A DNA stretch of 64,000 bases from Acanthacorydalis orientalis (taxonomy: Eukaryota > Arthropoda > Insecta > Megaloptera > Corydalidae). Each line of letters starts with the position of its first letter. Positions within the stretch are counted from its first letter, which is position 1. The stretch covers positions 18,542,512-18,606,511 of the forward strand of contig CM068313.1 in assembly GCA_034766995.1 (NCBI GenBank), read 5' to 3'. A program made the position numbers and the translations under genes. Positions 11,759-24,864 of the stretch are shown here, piece by piece. Under the pieces are notes generated by a model. The model did not search any database. It saw nothing but the letters and a program-made list of their open reading frames with translations, and was not told the DNA's origin.

Positions 11759-14715
11759 CAGTCACACACTTTCATTCAAAATTGTTATGAGAAATATGAA
11801 TATTTAAATAAAGAAAACAAACATATAACTGCAATTATGTCTTGAATATTCATATTCTTTATAAAAAATAATATTTCTATTTAGAATATTTTTGCTTTTA
11901 ATACATTTTCTCGAATAACATAAATCTCTATTTCATGAAAAATAAAAAAGAAAAATAACAACTTCCTAGTATTATTTTTCAATGATTTGACAATAAGAAA
12001 TCTTAAATATTATTCTAAGATATTTATGTTAAAGGGAATAAATTCATTATATATTCTATTTATTTACAATACACAAATGCTACTTAATATTTTGCATTAT
12101 AAATATTATTTAACTCAAACTTAGCGTTCCATAGAACCAATATTATATATTTTATAAAATAAGATAAACAAGCAATGAAGAGTTTTGTTTACAGACCTAA
12201 CGGAATTATAATACAGGCAAGTACTAACTCGTCAGAAACATAAATAAATTCAATAGCTTCTACAATATCAAATATCATTTAATTATACTGTACACTCATT
12301 TACATCGAAGTCATACATACACACAACTTAAAAATTATTCATCAAACATTATGGCGAGCTTTAATTTTTAATATGTATGTTCTGGCATACGGCTTTGACA
12401 TGTGTCAAATGAAACTAGGGAATGTAAATAAATAAAAAAAAAACATACAACGTCAATATAGAAATGCATGTGTTCCAACAAGTGTTACACATATTTGAAT
12501 TTTTAATACAAAGTCATACATAAATATGTGAAATTTAAATTCAAATAAAAACAAGCGCAAACTTGTTTTGCTGCTTCGTTGTTTGCTAACCGAGACTTCA
12601 TTTTACGTACGTTCTTTTCTCTTGTGCACAGTACACTGGCTCAATAATATAAAATTATTCTCATAGACTATGTATTTTCAAATTATTATTCTGAATTCAG
12701 CCAGAGCGCGTTTCCGTTAGAATAACTACTACTACTAGTTATTTTTTCTCTTTTTTTAATATGAGCTTACAGAACACTCCATTCAACCCTTAAAATCATA
12801 GTTGTTTTAATGCATGCATATTAAATATTATAATTGTGAGTATAATAATAATTTAAATTATTGTAACAAACAACGAAGTACACTGTTTTTACAGGATACA
12901 TTTATTTTGTTTTTTAATATTATACTTTTGTAAAATATTCACAAGAATTATTTACATCTTTAACGAGCCGAATACTTTCATAAACTAAGATATTATTCAT
13001 TTCTTGGCTAATGTCTTGTAGTCTCGTTTATAAATAATAATTTGTATTAATATTATTTTGATATATCATGTGGAATATAATTTCTACAATTTATACTAAA
13101 GTAAGAGTTCAACTGTAGAAAGAAAATTCATTTTTACAGTTATTATAAAATAGGATATTGTAAGCATATTTTGCAATAAAAATATTTTTTTGGATAGAAA
13201 AATTATGGAACGTATCTAATGAAACAGTTTTATCGATAGATGAATGAATGGTATATTATTGTGTCTTTTGAATAGTATACTATTTATAAAGATATATAAG
13301 AATTTTTCAATATCAAAAAAAAATTTCTAAAGTTCTATTGTAAATATATAAACAATTATTATAATTTTTAAAATGTTTTTAATTTTTATAAAGTAAACTA
13401 AGAAATAAAAGAGACTTATTGAATAGACAAAGATATTAATATTATTGACGGCAATACGATATGTATGAAACTCAAAAGTGTTTATATTTTTGTTTATAGG
13501 TTTTGACTAAAAAATATTTTACATTTTATTTCATATTTTTGTCACATAGTGCAATTAACTAATCTCTTATGATTTTATAATTTATATGAATTAATTTCGA
13601 TCATTAAAATAAATTCTATAAATGTAATTGAGTTAATTTCTGATTTTTTACTATAATGAAAAAATCATAAAATGGTCTAAAATGAATAGAATGTATATTA
13701 TACCCATTTAGAATGTTTTGTTTTTTACTAGTATATTTCTTATCATTTTATTACTGATTGTTAATATACAATTTTAATAAATAAATAATATATATCCATT
13801 TATATTTTTTGTTTAACACTTATGTAAATTTATCGTTTTTTTTATAAAAGATTTAAATTTTAATATTAAATTCTTTGAATATTAAATTTGTTATGAAATG
13901 TTTAAAATAATTTGAATCCGTATAAACTGGTATAAGAAAAAGTTATAAATCGTGAAATATAATAGAGTAAAATTTATGAATAACTAAAGTATACAGACAT
14001 TTGAATTTTTTATACAGTAAAAATACTCTATGATTATACGTGCAAGAAGATAATTATATAAAATTTTAAAATAGTTTTTGTTACATGAAGTTATGAAAAC
14101 AGACTATTGTTTTAATTAAATATTTTCTGGATTTAAAATTCTAAAACGTACTTTTAAATTCTCTACATACTTCGATCGAACGTTTTTTCGAGTATACATA
14201 GCAAAAGAAAAATTCAACTGAAAACGAACGCTTAAAATTACTCTGGTAGATTTTTCAAGAAATTATATTAGTAACTTTGGAACGTGACGAAATGAAATAT
14301 AAACACGAATTGGAAGCAATTACGTATCAAAAAAGTAATAAATAAGTAGAGCTATTTCAAATAATATATACCGTCACTGCAATATATTTGTGTTACTTGA
14401 ATATAAATCTTCAATTCTCGGTACCTCATTGTAAATTCCGTTACGAATACCTAATAAAAATGTATTTTATTCTGTCGCAAAAGTAACCGGTCTACTGGTT
14501 TATTTCATTTTAGTGAAAAGCTCCACAGGGGAAATATTTTCTCTAGCGTATCTTTTAAAGACATAGCTTCGGAATTGTCCGTAAGACGTTTATGTATCAG
14601 TTTTGCTGATATTGCATACTGAGGATTTTGTACACGGCAAGGGATATATATTCAAATACTCTTAACATTGAAACATAAATTTAATATTAGTTTTACAAGT
14701 TTATCATTACGTGCC

Positions 14716-14717
<2 letters not shown>

Positions 14718-14762
<45 letters not shown>
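14718..14762. repeat. (TA)n microsatellite
   Basis: Pure TA array of about 45 bp. Confidence 0.96.
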
Positions 14763-14764
<2 letters not shown>

Positions 14765-15168
14765 AATTTAAATGAATGTATTTATGTATATGTAAGGTCT
14801 TATAAAAATAGATTTATCATACATTTCTTAACTTTTTATTTAAGTAGATAAGCTTACGTGTCACGGGTCTGATATATACTTAATTTATTATAAATTAATA
14901 CTGTGTCATGCTATTAATTAGTAATAAATTAAAATCAATTGCAATATACACTGTAATTAACGGCTTTTATAATTTTTCCTTATTTTTCATTGATCTATTT
15001 ATGAATATCTTTATATTTCTTGCCGTACAGTTAAAAAGTTCCATTGTTTATTGATTATATTCTCTCCTTGTTACATGTTCTACCGATTTTAAAGCCTTTA
15101 TTTAAGTTTATATGTGTAGTACACTTGTTTGTAGCTATATGCAGTTACATGTTTTTTTTATTTTATTA

Positions 15169-15667
15169 GGTGTACAAATTAATTCGGTGCTTTTTTGTTA
15201 GAAAATGATTTTTTACGGAAAAATGAAATATATGTCAATCTTTAAAATATCTCCAATTCTTTTGTATAATTTTGTTGGGTAATTAAACGAATCTCTTGTC
15301 GAAAAAAATATGGCAGCTTCGAGTCTATGAAGTATTAATCCATTTTCGGATCTCTTCCACTACATTAGCATTTTTGAATTGTTTATGTGTCACGACACTT
15401 TTCCCAAAGCTAAGTAAATCATTCACGTGGCTTTGGCAGATTTTTTTCAAGTGAAATGCGGAAAGTATATAATGCCTAATATGTTGCTTTACGGAAGACA
15501 TTGTGATCAATCCTATTTTGTGAGGTTATGCCAACTGCTTGGCCAAGATATATAGTGTTTTTAAATGCTAAGGTAAGCACTTCAAATTCACAAACGATGA
15601 AGAAATATTTTTATTTAAAAGAGTTATGATTAATTCAATTTAAAGGTACCTAATTAATTTTTACACC
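15169..15667 (-). mobile_element. Family-2 mariner MITE, copy A (complete, TA-flanked)
   Basis: A 499 bp element bounded by inverted repeats GGTGTACAAATTAATTCGGT (15169 onward) and its degenerate complement ending TTAATTTTTACACC (15667). It is flanked by TA on both sides (15167-15168, 15668-15669). On the minus strand it encodes the first ~30 residues of a mariner transposase (SSVKQHIRHYILSAFHLKK), then residues from the far C-terminus (FKNANVVEEIRKWINTS), then a frame-shifted tail, so the whole catalytic core has been deleted. The same join is seen in copies B (27.2 kb) and C (43.3 kb), which marks a MITE family spread from one deleted ancestor. Confidence 0.87.
15325..15510 (-). pseudogene. 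Internally deleted mariner transposase
   Basis: A 61-codon minus-strand frame. Its N-terminus, SSVKQHIRHYILSAFHLKK, is the start of a mariner transposase of the type often annotated in insects as SETMAR-like. After NDLLSFGKSVVTHKQ the frame jumps to FKNANVVEEIRKWINTS, which in full-length proteins lies close to the C-terminus, after the third catalytic Asp. The frame is nevertheless uninterrupted across the join. No catalytic residues are present and the HTH is truncated, so it cannot transpose. Confidence 0.78.
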
Positions 15668-15928
15668 TAATAAAATATTATTTTTCGTGATGCTCTATAA
15701 TATGTATAACTTTTTTACTAAATTACTATAAACGCTTTTATATTTTACTAAATATTACATAGAAGACTCGTAATCAATCATTAAATATCAAATCTAATTA
15801 CCTGAAAAACTTTTTTCAACAAATATAAAATTTTTAACAGTTATCTTTCTTTATTTTTTATAAGCGACTTTCAGATATAAATTTCTATAAAATGTTAATA
15901 AAACATGACACATCTCTATACCTATATT

Positions 15929-15966
<38 letters not shown>

Positions 15967-15974
15967 AAGAGAGA
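15929..15974. repeat. Compound (TA)n(GA)n microsatellite
   Basis: TA array followed directly by an imperfect GA array. Confidence 0.94.
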
Positions 15975-16127
15975 TTAGTGTATTTAAAAAAATAGATACT
16001 AATATTAAACATAGTTAAATTCAATAGTTAATAAAAAATTTACATTCATTAAAAACATGAAAATTATTGTAATCACTTTGATATATTAAAATTTTAAACT
16101 TTATCGTCATTTCAATTAAAAAGTATA

Positions 16128-16129
<2 letters not shown>

Positions 16130-16158
<29 letters not shown>
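16130..16158. repeat. (TA)n microsatellite
   Basis: Pure TA array. Confidence 0.94.
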
Positions 16159-16161
<3 letters not shown>

Positions 16162-16303
16162 CAATAATTAAAGTGTTTAATTTAATCAAATATAATTAAT
16201 CAAAAATATAACAGATCCATTTTTAATAACATGTAACGTAAAGGGAAAATCCATTCTATGAATTTATTTATCGTTTATTTTGTGTAAATGTTATTATCAG
16301 TAA

Positions 16304-16323
16304 ATATATATATATATATATAT
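16304..16323. repeat. (TA)n microsatellite
   Basis: Short TA array that supplies the Ile-Tyr tail of the minus-strand frame at 16297-16515. Confidence 0.92.
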
Positions 16324-16579
16324 AATTTTTATATATAATATATTATTAAAGATCAAATTATTTTTTATTCTTATAAAATCAATATCAGATAATAAAAGTT
16401 CATAAATCTGTTCCGACGAACATAAAGTATAAGAGAAAAGTAAATAAAAGACGGTATTAAATATGAATGAGTATTCCAGAATGATTTTTTGATTATATTC
16501 TTTGAAAACACACAAACTAAATTAAATATTGACTAAAAGGTAACAGGTAGATGTATTCAAAGAATTATATATACAACTT

Positions 16580-16587
16580 TATATACA

Positions 16588-16642
<55 letters not shown>

Positions 16643-16644
16643 AT
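16580..16644. repeat. (TA)n with CATA interruption and (GT)n tail
   Basis: Interrupted TA array ending in a short GT run. Confidence 0.94.
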
Positions 16645-18589
16645 ACTTTTTGTTTAAGGTAGGTTGTTTATTCAGAGATACCTTGTTTGATTAAGGTTTT
16701 AAAAATATTCTAAAAATTTGATTTGAGACGAATATATTCATTTTGAGAATTTTGTGTTGGAAACATTATCATATTTTACAATTTACCATCTTTCTTTTAT
16801 CTTTCAATATACTTTTTTAAAGAATCAGTTTATTGAAAATTTGATTATTTTTAATACCATTAGTGTTTTTCGCGTATAATCGTTTTTTTCTTTTGATTGT
16901 GTTTATTCAATAAATTTCTTTTTTTTTACATTTATATCTTGTTAGCTTTTCTTTATTATAATATTATCATTTTTCTCTACACTCTCTACGATGTATTTCA
17001 TTAATATCATTTTTTATGAAGATTTATATAAATTCTCTGTTTTCTATTGTCATTTATCGAATTTTATACGAATGTATATAAATGGAATAACAAAAAGTTC
17101 TTGGACTGATTTTTTTATAATGATAGTACAAAAAGAGAGAATAATGGAGCAAGGTTTGGTTAGTCAATCGCATATAAGTAACAGTTATACTTTTTATATA
17201 AATGTAACTTATATATTCCTCCTTTTGTAGTTTTTATCTTATAAACCAAATAGTTGTTCGTAAATTGGTTAAAAAATGAGGAAATCTGTTACTCAAAAAA
17301 AATTGTTGAAAAAACTTGTATGGATAATATTATGTGAATATCGTCTAGCTTTAAGCAGCCAAGGTTTTTAAAAAGAAAATGAATCATCACACTGTGCCGT
17401 TTAAGTGGCGAAGAAGTAAAATGGATGAAACTGGTTATTTTTTATCGAAAATAATACTTTATCAATAAAAGGAATAACATACATAAAAAGAAAATCATTC
17501 GAATAATAATTCATTATTATTTGAAAAAAGAAGAATACATTCTGGTTTTCTTTACAATTTCTTTTCATGTACAAAAATAATGGGTAAACAAGTAAATATC
17601 AACTTTATCGAAACAAGTAATAATTCTGTTTTTAAATTGTTAGTACTGAGTGATAAAACATGGCGTTCCAAATATAATCTGTACACACAATGTCAGTCAT
17701 TAGCATGGATTACTTTGTATGAAGCACGATCAATAAATATTCGCAAAATCACGTGTCAAAATAATTCTCATTGATTTTTACCGAAAAATGTATTATTTAT
17801 TCATTATAACTTTCTTTCACAAGGACAAATAATAAATTGTATTTGTTATCTATCTTGAATAAATGAATTTCCCCTTATAATGAATGTGATCTGTTAGGTC
17901 GAAGTTAATAATTATATAATTATATAATAAAATAAGTCACCTAACTCTCCAGTTTTGTTCAATTTTAGTAGCGGGAAGCAGTTATTTTTTTCTATAAAAT
18001 TAAAACTAAAATGAACTACTACATTTTTGAGGTTATGAAACCATTAAGGTTACTGTTATGAGAATACTACTATCGATTTCTGAATACCGACTTTTTTGAC
18101 AGTTTCCAGACCTTGTATCGTCACTCACTGATATAAATAGATAAGGAAGGCGATTTTGTGGAAAGTTAAATAAAATAGAATTTTTCTATAAGAATGTGTA
18201 TTTCATTCATTCAGTCCGAGAACTTTTGCTGAACTAAGTGTGTGTATGTAGTGATTCTAGTCGATTATATGTTTACATGTTTACTGTTTATTTGATAGAA
18301 AGCGTTCGTATCAAGTTAAAATTAATCTAATGATCCTCTTATGTAAATAACCGTAAATTTTATAAATTTACGTGAAACTAAGTTCCGTAACTATAAAACC
18401 TCAATTTTTAAATTGAATAGCAACATCTAACGAGATAAATAACAAATGAAGGTAATAAATTCAAGACATCGTCAACACGAGACCAACTTGAACGGTTAAC
18501 TTAATAATGAAGGTATACATGATTAAGGCGTTATCCCATAAAATATATTTGTTATCTGCTAACCATGAAATGTGTTTCTGTCTGAAATG

Positions 18590-18880
18590 AGAGAACGTTG
18601 ATATAACCGCAACGAGAAATCACATCTGGCTAATGCGATTTCTTTCCACTCTTGAGTCAATATACTTTCAGTGCGAAAATCCGATAAAAATAAAGAAACG
18701 AAAAGGAAAAAGGAAAATTCCGAAATAATTTTCAGTAGGTGGCGACGGCTGACGACGCGGCACCCTGGGGATTGCTTTCAAATTGAATATTCGTGTTCGC
18801 AGATTGTCGAGAATCGAATCCCTGTCGCGGCACCGCGACATCGTTTTGTGCCGATACGACTCACATATTATACGTAAACG
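18590..18880. promoter_or_regulatory. GC-richer island E with a perfect palindrome
   Basis: A CpG-rich island that contains an 18-bp palindrome, TGTCGCGG-CA-CCGCGACA (18823-18840). Both strands are open across it: 18671-18877 plus (68 codons) and 18668-18889 minus (73 codons). Neither translation resembles a family I know. The plus translation is rich in Lys/Arg at its start and the minus one ends hydrophobic. An isolated coding exon is possible but unsupported; a regulatory element is equally likely. Confidence 0.3.
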
Positions 18881-18891
18881 CACATACATGA

Positions 18892-18893
<2 letters not shown>

Positions 18894-18958
<65 letters not shown>
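18894..18958. repeat. (TA)n microsatellite
   Basis: TA array of about 65 bp, one of the longest here, immediately downstream of island E. Confidence 0.96.
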
Positions 18959-18964
<6 letters not shown>

Positions 18965-20345
18965 AACCGTGACAGACTCAGAACTACGGTAGATATGAAT
19001 TCACATAGACAATGTCAAGATAGATGTTAGTCATAAGCCGATGATAAACGAATTCTATTAAGAATTCAGAATGTATTATAGTTTCACGCCTACAAATTTT
19101 TAAAATCATTTTAAAAATATACTCTATTCCTTCAAACATTTTATTTGCATATAAATATTTCTTGTTAAAAATATTAATTGGATTTTTTAATTTGTTTATA
19201 ATAAACATAAACTTTTCGAATCATTTTTCTTTTAGCAAAATATTTATTTGATAAGAATTTATGTTATAATTTAGTTTGTAGTTGACATATGTTTATTCAG
19301 AAATAGTTTTAATTATTTCATCTTGTTTCCATATATTGTGATTTTATATTTGAAACTTCGTATTTAAAAATTAATGTTAATTATATGCTAATTTAAATTA
19401 TATACAAAAATATTTCGTTACATAAATATGTTTTTTAAATTTATATGGTTGTTTCGTAATCATTTATAAATTAAATTAAACCAGATTACATCGGAATATT
19501 TTCTTTACTTTCCTTTGGTCAAAAAATGTTGAACTTAAAATGTGCTTTTAATTACATTAAAGACTCGTCTAACATTACTTTCTAATTTAGTTTTCTATGT
19601 TAATAAAAAGTTTGAAAAATCTCCGCAAGTAAATGAATAATAATGAGTACTAAAGTTATTATATTCAATTTTTTAGATGATGTTACAAATTCGATAAAAT
19701 TTATGATAAATTTAGAAATTAGAACAATACACTAACATTTATATCATACTTTTTTAGAAAAAAATCTGTGTATGAGAGGCCACGCGCATTTGAAGTGAAA
19801 GTTCCGAGCTGTAAATATACAATATTTTTTTTAATACTTCTTTTCTGGTAAACTCTATTTTACCAAGAAACAATTTTCAACACTACAAGTTTATAAATCT
19901 AGCATAAGTTGAACTTCATAAAAATAAAGCATTACCTCTAGTCTAAACTATATATTTACAAAAATTAACTAATCACACCTTTGAGAGATATTCTAATATA
20001 TGCTGTTCATATTTATTTTCATTACATGAAATGAAAACAGTTCGTCTGAATATTATATTTTATAACCAATTAATAATTTTGAAAATAAACAATTGAAAAA
20101 ATATAAAAATAGATATAAGTTCAATTTAAAATTATAATTATTTTTAATGTTGTGGTATGTTTATTTGATAATTCCAAAAAATATTAAAAAAATTAAATTT
20201 CACTCGGTACATAACATATTTTCATAAATAATAAGAGAAAAATATAACAATTTTCTATATTACATTTATTAACTAACCTATGAAAATTTATTTATATACC
20301 TTTTGTAACTTTACCCTACAAAACACATGCATAAATTTTCGTACT

Positions 20346-20346
20346 C

Positions 20347-20377
<31 letters not shown>

Positions 20378-20378
20378 G
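20346..20378. repeat. (GT)n(AT)n compound microsatellite
   Basis: Short GT run grading into a TA array. Confidence 0.93.
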
Positions 20379-21614
20379 TACGTACCTACACGTATGTACA
20401 CCTATATTCATTCGAAAATAAACACATATAACAAGCATGTATACCTATATAAAGAATTCATATAAACAAATTTACACAAACAATAACACGTACATTTCAT
20501 GTGGGCATCTATGTTATATCTGTAGATAGAAAGTAGGCTAGAAAAAATATATCGAAGTGGAAACAACATTTTTGCTCGGATACAAGGATAAAATATAAAG
20601 ATATAGTAAAATAGATATGTTTAAAAATATATCTAACAAAATTGTTTCGGTGTCGGAGTTTTCGCCATTTTCATTTATTTTGATTTATTAGTTTTGTCGC
20701 CGATCATTTCGAGGGTTTTATGCAGAAAGTGCACATAAATCTCGATATTTGCTTACAATAGGATTTTATTGTCGATTCGTATAAAATCTTTATATATTGT
20801 GTAAACGTAAATTGGTTTCTATAAATCTGGTAACAATTCATATTTATTTGTTAATTCTAATTAGAAATTATTTACATGCAGAACCCAAAAATTACGAGAA
20901 ATTATTTCGTTTTATTAATAAAGTTTTATGTATTATATATGAGTTTTGGCAACAGGTATTTAGAGGTTTATTTTATGAGATTCGTGAAATTAATATCCGT
21001 GCTAAAACTTTATTCCACGTGTCATATGTTTTGTAGAACAAAGTTTGCAGAAAATTTGTGATAAGCTGTACAAGTGTAAATAAATATATATATATATATA
21101 TATTTCTCATATGAATAAATATAAATTTTTAATACACTAGTATTATTGTTGGAATTAATTCATAATATAGTGCAAATAACACGATAAAACTAAATTTTGA
21201 TTGTTTTCAATTTGTATTTTATAAGGATTTTTATTTTATTATTCAAAGAAATATATTTATACGAAACGACTAGCTATTATTATTTAGTTTCAAATAATTA
21301 TTTTATCAAAAAATAATTTTATATAACTGTACTTAGTTTTTTTTTAGATATATATATTATATTTCCTTTTGGATATTTTTTACTGTCAATTACTATTGTT
21401 CTAAATTTAAAACTTCGTCAAAATACTAGCTTATTACAATTTCTAGATAATTGTTTTCTTAATGACGCATCTTATATATCACAATCTTAAATTCAAACTC
21501 ATTACATATTGTGAATAACTTGTCAAAGTAGTTATTTAACTACTATCATCTCTGTCATTCCGTATTATGGCTATACATTTACACACTTATGCACACAACT
21601 CCATATACATACAT

Positions 21615-21616
<2 letters not shown>

Positions 21617-21673
<57 letters not shown>

Positions 21674-21687
21674 TGTATGTATGTATC
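21617..21687. repeat. (AT)n followed by (GTAT)n
   Basis: TA array continuing into about ten TATG tetranucleotide units. It explains the Tyr-Val-Cys-Met run of the frame beginning at 21614. Confidence 0.95.
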
Positions 21688-22458
21688 ATTCATAGCCGGA
21701 TTTTGCTGCTTGCAAGACTATAAAATGTTAAAAAGTTGGAAAAGTTCATATTACTCAATCGTATTTCGGTCCGTAACATTTAGTAAAAAAGTATTTATAT
21801 TACTGATATTTAAATATATAAATACGTATGTGTATATTCTTATGACACATTTAGATGTTAATTTGTATTTTTAATTGTCTCTTTCTCTTTATATATATAT
21901 ATATATATTTATTGTTCTAGTTTTTTATGTACAAGTAAGGAAGTATTTAAAAAACGTTTAAATATTCGTCAATGTTTGATGAATAAATAGAGTTGAAGAA
22001 AATTTTTTTATATATATATAATTCAGTTAAATGTACAGTTCATTCCAGAGTCTTCGTTTCTAGTTGTTATCTTTCAATTATTCTTTAATATTATTCTTTT
22101 AATATTATTCTTTTTTTATTTTTCTTAAATATGATATAAATGGACATATTCTATATGCGTTAATTTCGTACAGTTTCTCTTTTTTGGAAGATGAGCTACG
22201 TATTATCTAAGAATGACCCTTCCTTTCTTTAATTAAACAAGACCATAGCATTACAATATTTATTCTTTAATCTTCTTCAATGGTGAACTAGGTTTTTCTC
22301 TTCTTTTTCATTCAATATTCTTTCTCGTATTAAAAACAGAAAACTTCTAAAAATCAACATGGTTTACCTTTTTTCTCCCTTTTTTGAAATGTTTGAATTG
22401 GATGGTTTAAATTTTGTAAAAATATTTTACAAAAATATATTATTACTAAAATTATATA

Positions 22459-22863
22459 CAGTCAACCCTCTTATAATGCGATTAATTCGTACCGTGTTAT
22501 ATAGAAACCGTGTTAAGTGAAACTCAGAAGTAAGCACATATAAATCAGTTTGATTTGTTCTTTATTATATGAAAATTGGATTCTCAGAGCACCATGTTAT
22601 GATGAATACAGTTATGAAAATAAATTTATAGACACAAAAGGCAATAAATTTATGTTTACATATTTCAAATTATTTTTATTGAATTTAAGGGTTCATATAA
22701 GAAAATTAAAAAAAAAACAATGTGAAATATGAACTAAAAAACTATTTTTAACCGTAAAAGTGCAATAGAAAAACTCATGCTATAGGGAAACTGCTTAAGC
22801 TATTTAAGTTATATTATATAGGAACCGTGTTATAAGAGTACCACATTATAGGAGGGTTTACTG
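22459..22863. mobile_element. Pogo/Tigger-like non-autonomous DNA transposon
   Basis: A 405 bp element with inverted ends CAGTCAACCCTCTTATAATG (22459 onward) and the complement of CAGTAAACCCTCCTATAATG (ending 22863), flanked by TA on both sides (22457-22458, 22864-22865). CAG-initiated ends with a CCTC core and a TA target are typical of the pogo/Tigger branch of Tc1/mariner. The sub-terminal motif ACCGTGTTATA recurs at both ends (near 22491, 22507 and 22824). The internal sequence, including a 60-codon frame at 22550-22732, shows no transposase signature, so it is a MITE. Confidence 0.82.
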
Positions 22864-23397
22864 TAATAGAAGTAATAAATATAAAAATTGAATGAATAGG
22901 TATTCATCTTTTTTTTAAAAAAAAACTTTTATAAATAGATCTTAATAGAAAATAAAAAATAATCAACAGATTTTTTTATAGTAACGATATTTTGAAAGGA
23001 TAACATTTTTTCAAAATTAGATTTGTAATAATTTACCTTTGGATAACATTTACAAATCATATATTTTATAATACTATTCTGTCATATTTTTTGGCAATGG
23101 TTGAAATACAATCCTAATTATTTATCAATAATCATGCTTATATAAGCATGAGTCAATTAATAAAGTAATTTGGTATTTAAACTGATTTTTTTTACTGTAA
23201 ACTAGTCTTCCGTAATGAAATTAAAAAAGTTACTTTTCTCCTTGTCTAAATGAATTTAAATGCACAATTAGTCTCAAATAAAAAAATATATGTGAAAAAT
23301 AGTGTATGAGTATATTAACGAATATTGATGCTATACTTGATTTATTCATATTTTCTATTATTTATATATTTATCGTAAAGTTAACTGAATGTTATAA

Positions 23398-23402
<5 letters not shown>

Positions 23403-23441
<39 letters not shown>
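23403..23441. repeat. (TA)n microsatellite
   Basis: Pure TA array. Confidence 0.95.
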
Positions 23442-23444
<3 letters not shown>

Positions 23445-23712
23445 TCAAATATTATGTATTTATTTTTAATAGAAACACATTACTATAAAATATTATTGAC
23501 TTCAATTTTAATGTATATTTTAAAATGTTTTTAAAAATATATGTTCAGAAATCGATCCTCTATCATAAATGAATAAATAGGATACTTTTTTAAAATATAA
23601 TTCTAATAATTCTAATAATAATTATATTTGAAATTATATAAAACATTTTTTTTATGTTTCAAAACAATTATATATGAGAATATTCTTTATATGAAAAATT
23701 GTATTAATGCAA

Positions 23713-23718
<6 letters not shown>

Positions 23719-23764
<46 letters not shown>
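23719..23764. repeat. (TA)n microsatellite
   Basis: Pure TA array of about 46 bp. Confidence 0.96.
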
Positions 23765-23766
<2 letters not shown>

Positions 23767-23999
23767 AATTATACATGTAAATGTTTATGAGCGTCTACAC
23801 TTTATAAAATATTCAAATTCATACAATTTGATCGTATCTACATTACAATTCATCTTGCTAAATTCCAGCAGTGTTCCTATCACTGAAAAGCATCAAATAA
23901 ATCAAATTTTCTTCAAACGTAAACTCATTAAGTATTCCGCAAATACATTAAAATATCTTAATTTTATTTACGAGTGTTAACGTTAATAGTGAAAATTAT

Positions 24000-24260
24000 C
24001 ATAATAGCAATAATTTATTACGACGCACTGAGTGTTAAGTTGAAACATAACTCCCCGTTTGATCTATTATTCATATACGCGTAATAAAACTAACCTTACC
24101 TATTCATTGTTGGCGACCATTAACATTTCCATCTGATAATTGTGGCATTCACATCCCTCGCATGCAATCACTGATATTGAAGTGCTCGAAGCAGCTCTAG
24201 TAGTAGTCGTCTGCAAGCTGGGAGGATGTTAGCTGTATGTTAGTGGTAAAATCATCCCTC
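24000..24260. promoter_or_regulatory. GC-richer island F
   Basis: A short island of balanced composition, for example CTCGAAGCAGCTCTAGTAGT near 24185, with a TEAD-like GTGGCATTC near 24143. No frame spans it. Candidate non-coding element only. Confidence 0.25.
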
Positions 24261-24806
24261 ATATATGCATACTACATATACGGTTGACTGGACGTATGTA
24301 GACATGCACATACATACAAAGGGCACGAACACATATACAATTAAATATACCGGATACGTGTATTTGCGAATATATCGAGTGGCAAATTAAAATAGTTGTT
24401 TTAATTACATTTATTTAATGTGTTTTATACATGACGTTTCAATTTGTTTCAATTGATTTGATTATTTATACGCTCGAAGCAATTTGTACTACTTTGATGT
24501 ATTGAAAAATATAAGCAATATGAAAATATTGGATCTGTATATTAATTTTGCATGGTAATATTTCAAATTTAAATCCACTCAGCCAAAAAGAGTTAACTTA
24601 AAAATATTGATGTTTTTTTATGAAATGTTTATCTAAAAGGACTTTATCAGAGTTATAATTTAAAAAATGTTTTCTAAAAATAAACTTGAATTGTTACTGT
24701 ATATCTAATGAATTTTATATTTAAATCTCTTTTTTATTATGAGTTTTATCTCACGAATAGAATTTAATGTGCATTTAAACCTAATAAATAAAGGAGGTTT
24801 GTATAT

Positions 24807-24824
24807 GTACATGTATATACATAC

Positions 24825-24859
<35 letters not shown>
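24807..24859. repeat. (TA)n with variant flanks
   Basis: TA array preceded by TATG/TACA variant units. Confidence 0.93.

Positions 24860-24864
<5 letters not shown>

Larger units (their letters stand above)
8285..15168. other. Long AT-rich gene-poor stretch
   Basis: Nearly seven kilobases of AT-rich DNA with repeated microsatellites (listed separately) and no recognisable gene or transposon. Open frames of 60-96 codons (for example 8594-8869 minus, 9993-10283 plus) are low complexity or run into microsatellites. A slightly less AT-rich patch lies at about 14165-14660. Short patches near 9900-10000 and 12560-12730 are also less extreme but carry no interpretable motif. Confidence 0.65.
15668..18589. 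other. AT-rich non-coding stretch
   Basis: AT-rich spacer with several microsatellites. The 60-79 codon frames at 16991-17230 and 17580-17774 (plus) have no recognisable family. No RNA gene seen. Confidence 0.62.
18959..22456. other. AT-rich non-coding stretch
   Basis: AT-rich sequence with microsatellites near 20.35, 21.08, 21.62 and 21.89 kb. A mildly less AT-rich patch (about 20640-20780) has no clear motif. Overlapping open frames at 20797-21061 show no family signature. Confidence 0.62.
22866..23999. other. AT-rich non-coding stretch
   Basis: AT-rich spacer with two long (TA)n arrays. The 23306-23488 frame is a microsatellite translation. Nothing else recognised. Confidence 0.65.

Noticed and set aside
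18800..18830. tRNA gene suggested by GAATCGAATCCC, which resembles a T-arm/B box
   Set aside because: The adjacent bases cannot form a T stem on either strand and there is no acceptor, D or anticodon arm at the right spacing.
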